Part shown: positions 56,403-63,637 of the stretch, in pieces
Layout: each line of letters begins with the position of its first letter
Position numbering within the stretch: the first letter of the stretch is position 1
DNA from: Parvibaculum sedimenti
Lineage (GTDB): Bacteria > Pseudomonadota > Alphaproteobacteria > Parvibaculales > Parvibaculaceae
Assembly: GCF_009184905.1 (NCBI RefSeq)
Contig: NZ_WESC01000001.1
Coordinates: 322,973 to 386,972 of the forward strand
Direction of reading: 5' to 3'
Length of the DNA stretch: 64,000 nt
Notes under the pieces: generated by a model
What the model was told of the DNA's origin: nothing
The model's input: only the letters and a program-made list of their open reading frames with translations
Database searches by the model: none
Made by a program: the position numbers and the translations under genes

Positions 56403-57827
56403 ATGACGAACAAGATCAAGGCCGATATCTGCATCATCGGCGCGGGTTCCGGCGGATTGTCGGTGGCAGCGGGCGCGGCGCAGATGGGCGCGCGCACCGT
56501 TCTGATCGAGCGCGGGGAGATGGGCGGCGATTGTCTCAACACCGGCTGCGTGCCGTCCAAGGCGCTGATCGCCGCTGGAGCCCACGCCTATATGATGGGT
56601 GAGGGCGAAGCCTTCGGCATTGCGCCGGTGACGCCACAGATCGACTTCGCAAAGGTCAACGCGCATGTGAAAGGCGTTATCGCCGCTATCGCGCCGAACG
56701 ATTCCGTCGCGCGCTTCGAAGGACTCGGCGTCACCGTCATCAAGGACCATGCGCGGTTCAAGGATGCGCGCACCGTCATTGCCGGCAACAAGGAGATTCA
56801 TGCGCGCCGTTTCGTCATCGCCACCGGTTCGCATCCCGCCATTCCGTCGATCCCCGGCCTCGATACAGTCCCCTTTCTCACCAATGAAACGATCTTCGAT
56901 CAGACGGAGCGCCCCGATCATCTGATCGTCATTGGCGGCGGTCCCATCGGCATGGAAATGGCGCAGGCGCATCACCGCCTCGGCTGCAAGGTGACGGTGA
57001 TCGAGGCCGCGAAGGCGCTGGCAAAGGACGATCCCGAACTCACCGCGCTCGTGATCGACCGGCTCATCCGTGAAGGCGTCGAGATTCTCGAAAGCGTGAA
57101 GGTGACGGGCGTGGCAGGCGCGGCGGGCCGCATTTCCGTCACCGTCGAGGAAGCGAGCGGGCGGCGCGTCATCGAAGGCTCGCATCTGCTCGTCGCGACG
57201 GGGCGCAAGCCATCCGTCGACGGGCTCGATCTCGACAAGGCGGGCATCGTGGCCGACGCGCATGGCATCAAGGTCGATGACCGGCTGCGCACCGCGAACA
57301 AGCGCGTCTTTGCCATCGGCGATGTCATCGGCGGGATGCAGTTCACCCATGTCGCGAATTATCACGCAGGCATCGTCATCAGGAACGCGCTGTTCCGCCT
57401 GCCCGCCAAAGTCGATTACGGCGCGATTCCCTATGTTACCTACACCGATCCCGAGCTTGCCCATGTCGGTGAGACGGAGGCAGAAGCCCGCGCCCGCCAC
57501 ATGAAGATCAATGTGCTGCGCTGGCACCTTGCCGAAAACGACCGCGCACAGGCGACACACGAGACCGACGGCCTTATCAAGGTCATCACCGATGTGCATG
57601 GCCGTGTGCTCGGCTGCACCATCGTCGCCCCCCATGCGGGCGAGCTGATCCTGCCCTGGGTGCTGGCAAAGTCGCAGGCGCTGAAGCTTTCGGCCATGGC
57701 GGGTATCGTCGCCCCCTATCCGACGCTTTCGGAGATATCGAAGCGTGCTGCCTCGTCCTACTACACGCCCACGCTTTTCAGCATGAAGACGAGGGCGCTC
57801 GTCCGTTTCCTCGGACTTTTCGGCTGA
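56403..57827 (+). CDS. FAD-dependent pyridine nucleotide-disulfide oxidoreductase (mercuric reductase/lipoamide dehydrogenase-like)
   Basis: A 474-residue flavoprotein. FAD motif IIGAGSGGLSVAAG at about 11-24, redox-active pair GGDCLNTGCVPSK near 44-55, NAD(P) motif VIGGGPIGMEMAQ near 178, ATGRKP and the GDVIGGMQFTHVA FAD block, then a dimerisation domain. The usual active-site HPTxxE reads YPTLSE, so the catalytic histidine is a tyrosine as in mercuric reductases, but no second cysteine pair for mercury is present. Lipoamide dehydrogenase activity is therefore unlikely. Paired with the VTT gene. Confidence 0.9.
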   Translation: MTNKIKADICIIGAGSGGLSVAAGAAQMGARTVLIERGEMGGDCLNTGCVPSKALIAAGAHAYMMGEGEAFGIAPVTPQIDFAKVNAHVKGVIAAIAPNDSVARFEGLGVTVIKDHARFKDARTVIAGNKEIHARRFVIATGSHPAIPSIPGLDTVPFLTNETIFDQTERPDHLIVIGGGPIGMEMAQAHHRLGCKVTVIEAAKALAKDDPELTALVIDRLIREGVEILESVKVTGVAGAAGRISVTVEEASGRRVIEGSHLLVATGRKPSVDGLDLDKAGIVADAHGIKVDDRLRTANKRVFAIGDVIGGMQFTHVANYHAGIVIRNALFRLPAKVDYGAIPYVTYTDPELAHVGETEAEARARHMKINVLRWHLAENDRAQATHETDGLIKVITDVHGRVLGCTIVAPHAGELILPWVLAKSQALKLSAMAGIVAPYPTLSEISKRAASSYYTPTLFSMKTRALVRFLGLFG

Positions 57828-57898
57828 GGCATCCCAAGCCAGCGCTTATGGGTTAGAATGGCGCTTGCGGCCGATAGGGTCGCGAGGGAGAGCTGTCA

Positions 57899-59389
57899 AT
57901 GGCTGAGGGCGAAGGAGGAGCAAGAACCGGCCGCTGGCGACTGGGCCTTGCCCAGAGCCTGTCGCGGCGGCTTCTCGTGCTGACCATTCTTTTCGTGATG
58001 CTGAGCGAAGTGCTGATCTTCGTTCCTTCCATCGCCAATTTTCGCAAAACCTGGCTCGAGCAGAATCTGGGCGCGGCGCAGATCGCGGCGCTCGCCCTCG
58101 AAGCGACGCCGGACAACATGGTCTCGCCAGCGCTTCAGCAGGAGCTTCTGGAAAACGCGCAAGTCTTTGCCGTCTCGCTCCATCGCGACAACCAGCACCG
58201 GTTGATGCTGAGTGAGAAGATGCCACCCAGCATTGATGCGACCTATGATCTTCGCGACGCCATGCCCACGACGCTCATCATGGATGCCTTTCACACGCTT
58301 TTCTCCCGCGATGGGCGCGTGATCGAGGTGACGGATTTTCCACGCTTCGGCGCGGGCGATTTCATCGAGATCGTCATCAGCGAGACGCCGCTGCGTCACG
58401 CCATGCTGCATTACGGCGCGAATATCTTCTGGCTCTCCATCGTGATTTCGGTGATGACCGCGGGCCTCGTCTATCTGGTTTTGCATCTTGTGTTCGTGCG
58501 GCCCATGCGCCGTATCACGGAGAACATGGTCGCCTTTCGCAAGAACCCGGAAGACGCGCGCCGCGTCATCGCGCCGTCGGATCGCGAAGATGAGATCGGC
58601 GTCGCCGAGCGCGAACTCGGGGCCATGCAGCGCGAAATTCGCGCGACGCTGAACCAGCAGGCGCGGCTTGCGTCGCTCGGCGCGGCGGTGAGCAAGATCA
58701 ACCACGATCTGCGTAACATTCTCGCCAATGCGCAGTTGATTTCGGACCGTATCGGCGCGGTGAACGATCCGACGGTGCAACATCTTGCACCGCGTCTCTT
58801 TGCCTCCATCGACCGTGCGATCGACCTTTGCACCAGGACGTTGCGCTTCGGCCGCGCGGATGAGGAGCCGCCGCGCCGCGCGCGCTTTGCACTCGCGCCG
58901 CTTGTCGACGAAGTGCGCGAGCTTGTCGGCCTGCCGATAGATGGCCGCATCCAATGGGTGAACGAAGTGCCCGCCGATCTGTCGCTCGTCGCCGACCGCG
59001 ATCACCTCTTCCGCATCCTGCTCAATCTCGGTCGCAATGCCGTGCAGGCGATAGAGGGCGTGAACCGCGCGGGCGAAATCCGCATCGCCGGCCATCTCGC
59101 AAGCGATCATGTCCATATAGACGTGTCCGATACGGGCCCCGGCCTTCCCGACAAGGCGCGGGCCCATCTCTTCGTGCCTTTCGCAGGTAGCGCGCGCTCC
59201 GGCGGCACGGGGCTCGGGCTTGCCATTGCGGACGAGCTTGCGCGCGGCCATGGTGGGGCCATCGACGTGTTGACGACCGGCGAAAAGGGCACGACATTTC
59301 GCGTCTGCATACCAGCGGAGGATAGTATGCTCGACTGTCGCGAGGCGGAAAGACAGAACGCATCGAAACTCGGTGTCGCTGCGCAATGA
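57899..59389 (+). CDS. Membrane sensor histidine kinase
   Basis: A 496-residue kinase with two membrane helices (about 25-47 and 180-203) around a periplasmic domain of about 130 residues, a HAMP-like segment (about 203-255), the phospho-acceptor KINHDLRNIL with His269, and the ATPase with N box NLGRNAVQAIE, G1 DTGPGLP and G2 GGTGLGLAIADEL. No receiver domain and no response-regulator gene is near, so it is an orphan kinase by position. Its stop overlaps glk by ATGA, an unusual pairing. Confidence 0.92.
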   Translation: MAEGEGGARTGRWRLGLAQSLSRRLLVLTILFVMLSEVLIFVPSIANFRKTWLEQNLGAAQIAALALEATPDNMVSPALQQELLENAQVFAVSLHRDNQHRLMLSEKMPPSIDATYDLRDAMPTTLIMDAFHTLFSRDGRVIEVTDFPRFGAGDFIEIVISETPLRHAMLHYGANIFWLSIVISVMTAGLVYLVLHLVFVRPMRRITENMVAFRKNPEDARRVIAPSDREDEIGVAERELGAMQREIRATLNQQARLASLGAAVSKINHDLRNILANAQLISDRIGAVNDPTVQHLAPRLFASIDRAIDLCTRTLRFGRADEEPPRRARFALAPLVDEVRELVGLPIDGRIQWVNEVPADLSLVADRDHLFRILLNLGRNAVQAIEGVNRAGEIRIAGHLASDHVHIDVSDTGPGLPDKARAHLFVPFAGSARSGGTGLGLAIADELARGHGGAIDVLTTGEKGTTFRVCIPAEDSMLDCREAERQNASKLGVAAQ

Positions 59390-60378
59390 GCGAATGTCTC
59401 TTTCTCGTTTCCGATATTGGCGGCACCAATGCGCGTTTCGCGCTGGCGCGTGCGACCGGCAACGACATTGCGGTCGATGCACCGACGGTTTTTCACACGG
59501 TCGACTATGCCGCGCTCGAAGTGGCGCTTGCTGCCTTTCTCGATCTGAAGGGACGGCCGCGCCTCGATGCCGTGGCCGTCTGCGCGGCGGGGCCGGTGGA
59601 GGGCGAAGGCGCGACCGCGCGCATTCAGATGACGAATTGCCCATGGGATGTCTCGGTGAAGGCGCTTGCCGATGCGACCGGCGTTGCGAGGCCCGTGCTC
59701 ATCAATGACTTCGCGGCGCTCGCCCGCGCCGTGCCGGAGCTGAAGGCCCATGAGCTTCACCGGCTAGGGGGCGGCAAGGCCGATCCACATTCGCCCATCG
59801 GCATTCTCGGCGCAGGGACCGGCCTCGGCGTTGCGGGCCTTGTGCCGGATGGCGGGCGCTACATTGCGATACCGGGCGAGGGCGGTCATGTCGATCTTGC
59901 CCCGACCAATACGCGCGAGATCGAGGTGTTGGCGCATCTCATGAGGGTACACGGCCGCGTCTCCGTCGAGCGCGTGCTTTCGGGGCCGGGCCTCGTGGCG
60001 CTCTACACGACGCTTGCCGCGCTCGACAGTGTGGCCGTCGATGGACAGCCGACCGGCGCCGACATCTCGGACCTGGCGGCGGCGAAGGGCTCGCCTCATG
60101 CCGTCGAGGCCGTGTCGATGTTCTGCGGCTGGCTCGGTTCGGTGGCCGGCAATCTCGCGCTCACGCTGGGCGCGAAGGGCGGCATCTTCATTGGCGGTGG
60201 CATCGTGCCCGGTTGGATTGCGAGAGGTCGCGGGCTTTTCGATGAAGCGCTCTTCCGGCGACATTTCGAGGCGAAGGGACGATTTGAGCCTTATCTCGCC
60301 GCGATCCCCGTGCAGGTCATCATGCGCGGCGACACGGCGCTTCTGGGCCTCGCGCATGCGGCGAGGGAAGCGATCTAG
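59386..60378 (+). CDS. glk: Glucokinase (Glk family)
   Basis: A 330-residue sugar kinase of the glucokinase family, not ROK. SDIGGTNARFALA at 9-21 binds ATP phosphate; INDFAALARAVPEL near 105 holds the catalytic aspartate; LGAGTGLGVAGLV near 143 and EGGHVDLAP near 165 bind glucose. It phosphorylates glucose to glucose 6-phosphate, which Pgi (44210) then uses. Translation is coupled to the histidine kinase by ATGA. Its TAG shares CTAG with the convergent transferase. Confidence 0.95.
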   Translation: MSECLFLVSDIGGTNARFALARATGNDIAVDAPTVFHTVDYAALEVALAAFLDLKGRPRLDAVAVCAAGPVEGEGATARIQMTNCPWDVSVKALADATGVARPVLINDFAALARAVPELKAHELHRLGGGKADPHSPIGILGAGTGLGVAGLVPDGGRYIAIPGEGGHVDLAPTNTREIEVLAHLMRVHGRVSVERVLSGPGLVALYTTLAALDSVAVDGQPTGADISDLAAAKGSPHAVEAVSMFCGWLGSVAGNLALTLGAKGGIFIGGGIVPGWIARGRGLFDEALFRRHFEAKGRFEPYLAAIPVQVIMRGDTALLGLAHAAREAI

Positions 60379-62099
60379 CGCGCGCCCTCGACGACAATGC
60401 CGTCACGGCGCGGATCGGCGCCGCCATCGAGGCCAAGTGAGGTCAGCCTGATGCCGTGCAGTCCGCTTTTGAGTTCGACCGGCGTTACCTCGTGGCCGAG
60501 CTGCTGCAATTGCGGCGTCAGCTTTTCCAGATCGGTTCCCTTCTCGATCTCAAGCGCGCCATTGCGGTCGACGAAACGAGGCAGCGCAATCGCCGTTTGC
60601 ATGTTCATGTTCCAGTCGAGCAGGCCGATCAGCGTCTCCGTTACATAGCCGATGATGCGGCTGCCGCCCGGCGAGCCGACGGCGGCGAAGAAATCTCCGC
60701 CTTTGTCGAAAACGATGACGGGGTCCATGGCCGACATGGGCCGCTTGCCCGGCGCAACGGCATTCGCCACAGGCGCGCCGTTCACTTCGGGCACAAGAGA
60801 GAAATCCGTCAGCTGGTTGTTGAGCATCATGCCCGCCGCCATCAGATGACTTCCGAAAGGCGCCTCGATCGAGGTTGTCATCGAGACGACGTTCCCGTCG
60901 GGATCGAAAATGCTGAAATGGCTGGTGGAGGGGCGCGCGATGTCGGCATTGATGCCATAGGCGTCCGCGCGCTGGTCGTCGATCTCTCCGGGGTTGGCGC
61001 GGCCCATGGAGCGGCTCGGATCTATGGTGCCCGCGCGCTTGTGCAGATAGCTTGCATCGAGCATGGCATCGACAGGCACATGCACATGATCGGGATCGCC
61101 GATGAATTTCGCGCGGTCCGCATAGGCGAGCTTTTCAGCCTCCGCGATGAAATGCACGGCCGGGAGCGACATGGGCTCGATCTGGCCCATGTCGAAATTT
61201 TCGAGAATGCCGAGAATCTGCAAGGTCGTGATGCCGCCGGATGTGGGCGGCGGCATGGTGCAGACCCGATAGTCTCGATAGGCGCGGCAGAGCGGCTCGC
61301 GCTCTTTCGCCTGATAGGCGGAAAGATCGGCGAGCGAGAGAGTGCCGGGGAGCGCCGGCGCATGGGTGACGGCATCGACGATCTTCTGCGCCACGGGGCC
61401 TGCGTAGAAGCCGTCTGGCCCCTTCGCCGCGATAAGTTTCAGCGTTTCAGCGAGTTCGGGGTTCTTGAGCATTGCGCCCGCCGCCAGCGGCACGCGGTTG
61501 CCGCTCGCATCCTTGCTGTAGAAATAGTCCTGAACCACCGGCATGGAGGGGAGTGCTGTGTCGCGCTTGATCGTTGCGGCGAGCTTTGGCGAAATCTTGA
61601 AGCCTTCGGTCGCAAGTTTGATCGCGGGCTTGAAAAGATCGGCCCAGGGGAGCTTTCCGTACTTCTCATGTGCGAGCCAGAGCATGCGCACCACGCCGGG
61701 CGTGCCGACCGAACGTCCGCTCAGAACCGCGTCGCGAATGCCGAGGGGCTTTTTCTGCGCATCGAGGAACATGTCGGGCGTCGCGCCCGCCGGCGCCGTT
61801 TCGCGCCCGTCATAGGCGTCGAGTTTGCCCGTCCGGGGCGCCCAGTGCAGCATGAAGGCGCCGCCTGCCAGTCCCGACGATTCGGGCTCGACCAGCGTAA
61901 GCACCGCCTGAATGGCGATGGCCGCGTCGACGGCGCTGCCACCTCTTTTCAGGATTTGTGCGCCCGCCTCGCTCGCATAGGGGTTGGCGGCAGCCACCAT
62001 GTAGGAATGCCGCGTACCTTGGCCGAAGGTCCACCAGAGCGAAATCGCCACGACGAGGATCGCCGCGACGATGACGGGCAGAATTCGCTTGAGCGGCAT
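60375..62099 (-). CDS. ggt: Gamma-glutamyltransferase
   Basis: A 574-residue N-terminal nucleophile hydrolase. An N-terminal membrane helix or signal (about 5-25) exports it. The precursor cleaves before the threonine of PSTSHFSIFD (about residue 399), giving the large and small subunits; SGSVVSMTTS-like follow-up TSIEAPFGSHLMAAGMMLNN, KRPMSAMDPVIV and GSPGGSRII complete the small subunit. The large subunit opens HSYMVAAANPYASEAGAQIL. It hydrolyses or transfers gamma-glutamyl groups of glutathione in the periplasm. ATG 62099 is chosen; the longer frame lies in the divergent promoter. Confidence 0.94.
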   Translation of the reverse strand: MPLKRILPVIVAAILVVAISLWWTFGQGTRHSYMVAAANPYASEAGAQILKRGGSAVDAAIAIQAVLTLVEPESSGLAGGAFMLHWAPRTGKLDAYDGRETAPAGATPDMFLDAQKKPLGIRDAVLSGRSVGTPGVVRMLWLAHEKYGKLPWADLFKPAIKLATEGFKISPKLAATIKRDTALPSMPVVQDYFYSKDASGNRVPLAAGAMLKNPELAETLKLIAAKGPDGFYAGPVAQKIVDAVTHAPALPGTLSLADLSAYQAKEREPLCRAYRDYRVCTMPPPTSGGITTLQILGILENFDMGQIEPMSLPAVHFIAEAEKLAYADRAKFIGDPDHVHVPVDAMLDASYLHKRAGTIDPSRSMGRANPGEIDDQRADAYGINADIARPSTSHFSIFDPDGNVVSMTTSIEAPFGSHLMAAGMMLNNQLTDFSLVPEVNGAPVANAVAPGKRPMSAMDPVIVFDKGGDFFAAVGSPGGSRIIGYVTETLIGLLDWNMNMQTAIALPRFVDRNGALEIEKGTDLEKLTPQLQQLGHEVTPVELKSGLHGIRLTSLGLDGGADPRRDGIVVEGAR

Positions 62100-62160
62100 G
62101 CGTTGATCCCCTTCACTCGGTGGCGTCCGGCTCGCGCGGGCAACCAATCTGGGACAGCTT

Positions 62161-63204
62161 ATGAACATCGGCACCATCCGCAAGGGAAAGCTCAATCTCA
62201 TCACCGATGTCGAGGGTATTGCTGTCGGCAATGCCGAGGACGCGCATGTGCGAACGGGCGTGACCGTGGTGCTGCCCGATGAAGCGGCGATCGCGGCCGT
62301 CGATGTACGCGGCGGTGGACCAGGCACGCGCGAGACCGACGCGCTCGATCCCGATTGTCTTGTCGATGCGGTGCATGGGCTCGTCTTCTCGGGCGGCTCC
62401 GTCTATGGACTCGACGCGGCGTCAGGCGCGGTCGCCTGGCTCGGCGCGCGGGGGCGCGGCTATGCGCTTGGCAATTCGCCGCTGGTCGCGCCAGTCGTCC
62501 CCTCCGCGATTCTCTTTGATCTGACCAATGGCGGGAACAAGGACTGGGGCGAGGAGCCGCCTTACCGTGCCCTCGGCCGGGCGGCCTGCGAAAAGGCGGA
62601 GCGGCACTTCTCGCTCGGCAATGCGGGCGCGGGCTTCGGCGCGCGGGCGGGCCTGCTCAAGGGTGGTCTCGGCTCGGCTTCCGCCGTGTCCGAGGACGGG
62701 CTCAAGGTCGGCGCGCTGATCGCCTCCAATCCCTTTGGCTCGGTCGTCATGCCGGGCAGCCGCGCCTTCTGGGCGGCGCCTTATGAAATGGACGGTGAGT
62801 TCGGCGGGCATGGCTGGCCGGGCGAGATGTCGGGACTGGCCGCCAGAGACCCCTTCGACGAGACAAAGGCGGCCCTTGCCGGCATCACTCCCGGCACAAA
62901 CACGACGATCGGCGTCGTCGCCGTCAATGCGGATATCACGTCCGCGGAAGCCCGCCGGCTCGCCATCATGGCGCAGGACGGGCTCGCCCGTGCGATCAGG
63001 CCCGTTCATGCCCCGGTGGATGGCGATGTCATCTTCGTGCTGGCGACGGGCAAGGTGGCGCTCGGCCCCGAAAACCGGGCGGGTCGGCTCGCCTGGTTGG
63101 GCTCCATCGCCGCCGATTGCGTGGCAAGATCGGTGGCCCGAGGCGTCTATGAGGCGGAAAGCCTAGGCGGGGCTGCGAGTTACCGGGAACGGTACGGGAA
63201 ATAA
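62161..63204 (+). CDS. P1 family (DmpA-like) peptidase
   Basis: A 347-residue protein of the DmpA/BapA clan. It opens with GKLNLITDVEGIAVGNAED, then VVLPDEAAIAAVDVRGGGPGTRETD and LVDAVHGLVFSGGSVYGLDAASG. The self-processing and nucleophile serine lies in SNPFGSVVMPGSRAF (near 200). Such enzymes are aminopeptidases acting on D-Ala or beta-alanyl peptides. No signal peptide is seen. Divergent from ggt by 61 bases. Substrate preference is not predictable. Confidence 0.92.
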   Translation: MNIGTIRKGKLNLITDVEGIAVGNAEDAHVRTGVTVVLPDEAAIAAVDVRGGGPGTRETDALDPDCLVDAVHGLVFSGGSVYGLDAASGAVAWLGARGRGYALGNSPLVAPVVPSAILFDLTNGGNKDWGEEPPYRALGRAACEKAERHFSLGNAGAGFGARAGLLKGGLGSASAVSEDGLKVGALIASNPFGSVVMPGSRAFWAAPYEMDGEFGGHGWPGEMSGLAARDPFDETKAALAGITPGTNTTIGVVAVNADITSAEARRLAIMAQDGLARAIRPVHAPVDGDVIFVLATGKVALGPENRAGRLAWLGSIAADCVARSVARGVYEAESLGGAASYRERYGK

Positions 63205-63231
63205 ACCTGTCGAAAAGCCTGAATCGGCCCC

Positions 63232-63260
63232 TTGCCTTCGGCCGCGCTACCCTTTAAGAG
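63232..63260 (+). promoter_or_regulatory. Putative promoter of tRNA-Arg
   Basis: TTGCCT at 63232 and TAAGAG at 63255 are 17 bases apart, about 47 bases upstream of the tRNA. The match is modest. Confidence 0.4.
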
Positions 63261-63306
63261 TTGCCCGCCCTTGAGACGAGGCCTTCGGGCCCACGTCACG
63301 GGTCAA

Positions 63307-63383
63307 GCGCCGGTAGCTCAGCTGGATAGAGCATCAGACTACGAATCTGAGGGTCGGAGGTTCGAATCCTTCTCGGCGCACCA
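63307..63383 (+). tRNA. tRNA-Arg (anticodon ACG), CCA encoded
   Basis: Seventy-seven bases. The acceptor GCGCCGG pairs with the 3' TCGGCGC side; D arm GCTC-AGC, anticodon stem CAGA/TCTG around anticodon ACG (read as ICG), T arm GGAGGTTCGAATCCTT, and an encoded CCA. It marks the end of core genes; the next bases are AT-richer, and tRNA genes such as this are common island integration sites. Confidence 0.97.
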
Positions 63384-63579
63384 ATAAAATCAATCACTTA
63401 TGACTGGTTAGCGTTCAGGCGCTGCGCCTTGAGTACCACATAGGTACCCAACCGCTTTGGATTCGAGGGTCATCTTGCTTACGAGAGAAAGCAAAACATC
63501 TGCTCCCCAACCGTCGAATCCTTAGTAAAGTTAATTTCGAAATCGCCCGACGATGGGTGAAGAGGGAAGCGTATTTATC
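63384..63579. other. Non-coding, AT-richer segment after the tRNA
   Basis: About 200 bases with no gene I can support. It holds the palindrome at 63429 and a 10-base copy of tRNA T-arm sequence (TCGAATCCTT at 63514). Composition is closer to the following methyltransferase fragment than to the core genes. Confidence 0.5.
63429..63451. promoter_or_regulatory. Operator-like palindrome upstream of methyltransferase fragment
   Basis: TTGAGTACC and GGTACCCAA (eight of nine positions complementary) flank ACATA. It lies about 130 bases before the methyltransferase start. Such a site could bind a controller protein, but none is visible. Confidence 0.35.
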
Positions 63580-63637
63580 ATGATGTTTTCAGTTGAACTC
63601 TGCGCGGGTGCGGGAGGGCAGGCCTTAGGAATGGAGG
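63580..63637 (+). pseudogene. 5' fragment of a DNA cytosine-5 methyltransferase interrupted by an IS
   Basis: Nineteen codons from ATG 63580 (ATG 63553 is in frame upstream): MMFSVELCAGAGGQALGME. This is motif I of C5 DNA methyltransferases (the FAGAGG-type SAM loop preceded by a hydrophobic strand and followed by LGxE). The frame then passes into IS sequence and ends in a stop four codons later. GGGAAG lies about 15 bases before the ATG. The rest of the gene, if present, lies beyond the IS outside this window. Assignment rests on a short but characteristic motif. Confidence 0.6.

Noticed and set aside
60375..62099. Loss of the nucleophile in gamma-glutamyltransferase
   Set aside because: The motif is TSHFS instead of TTHxS, but the nucleophile is the first threonine, which is kept.
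60456..62282. 608-codon open frame on the plus strand
   Set aside because: It is a mirror of the gamma-glutamyltransferase gene and has the usual composition of antisense frames in GC-rich DNA.
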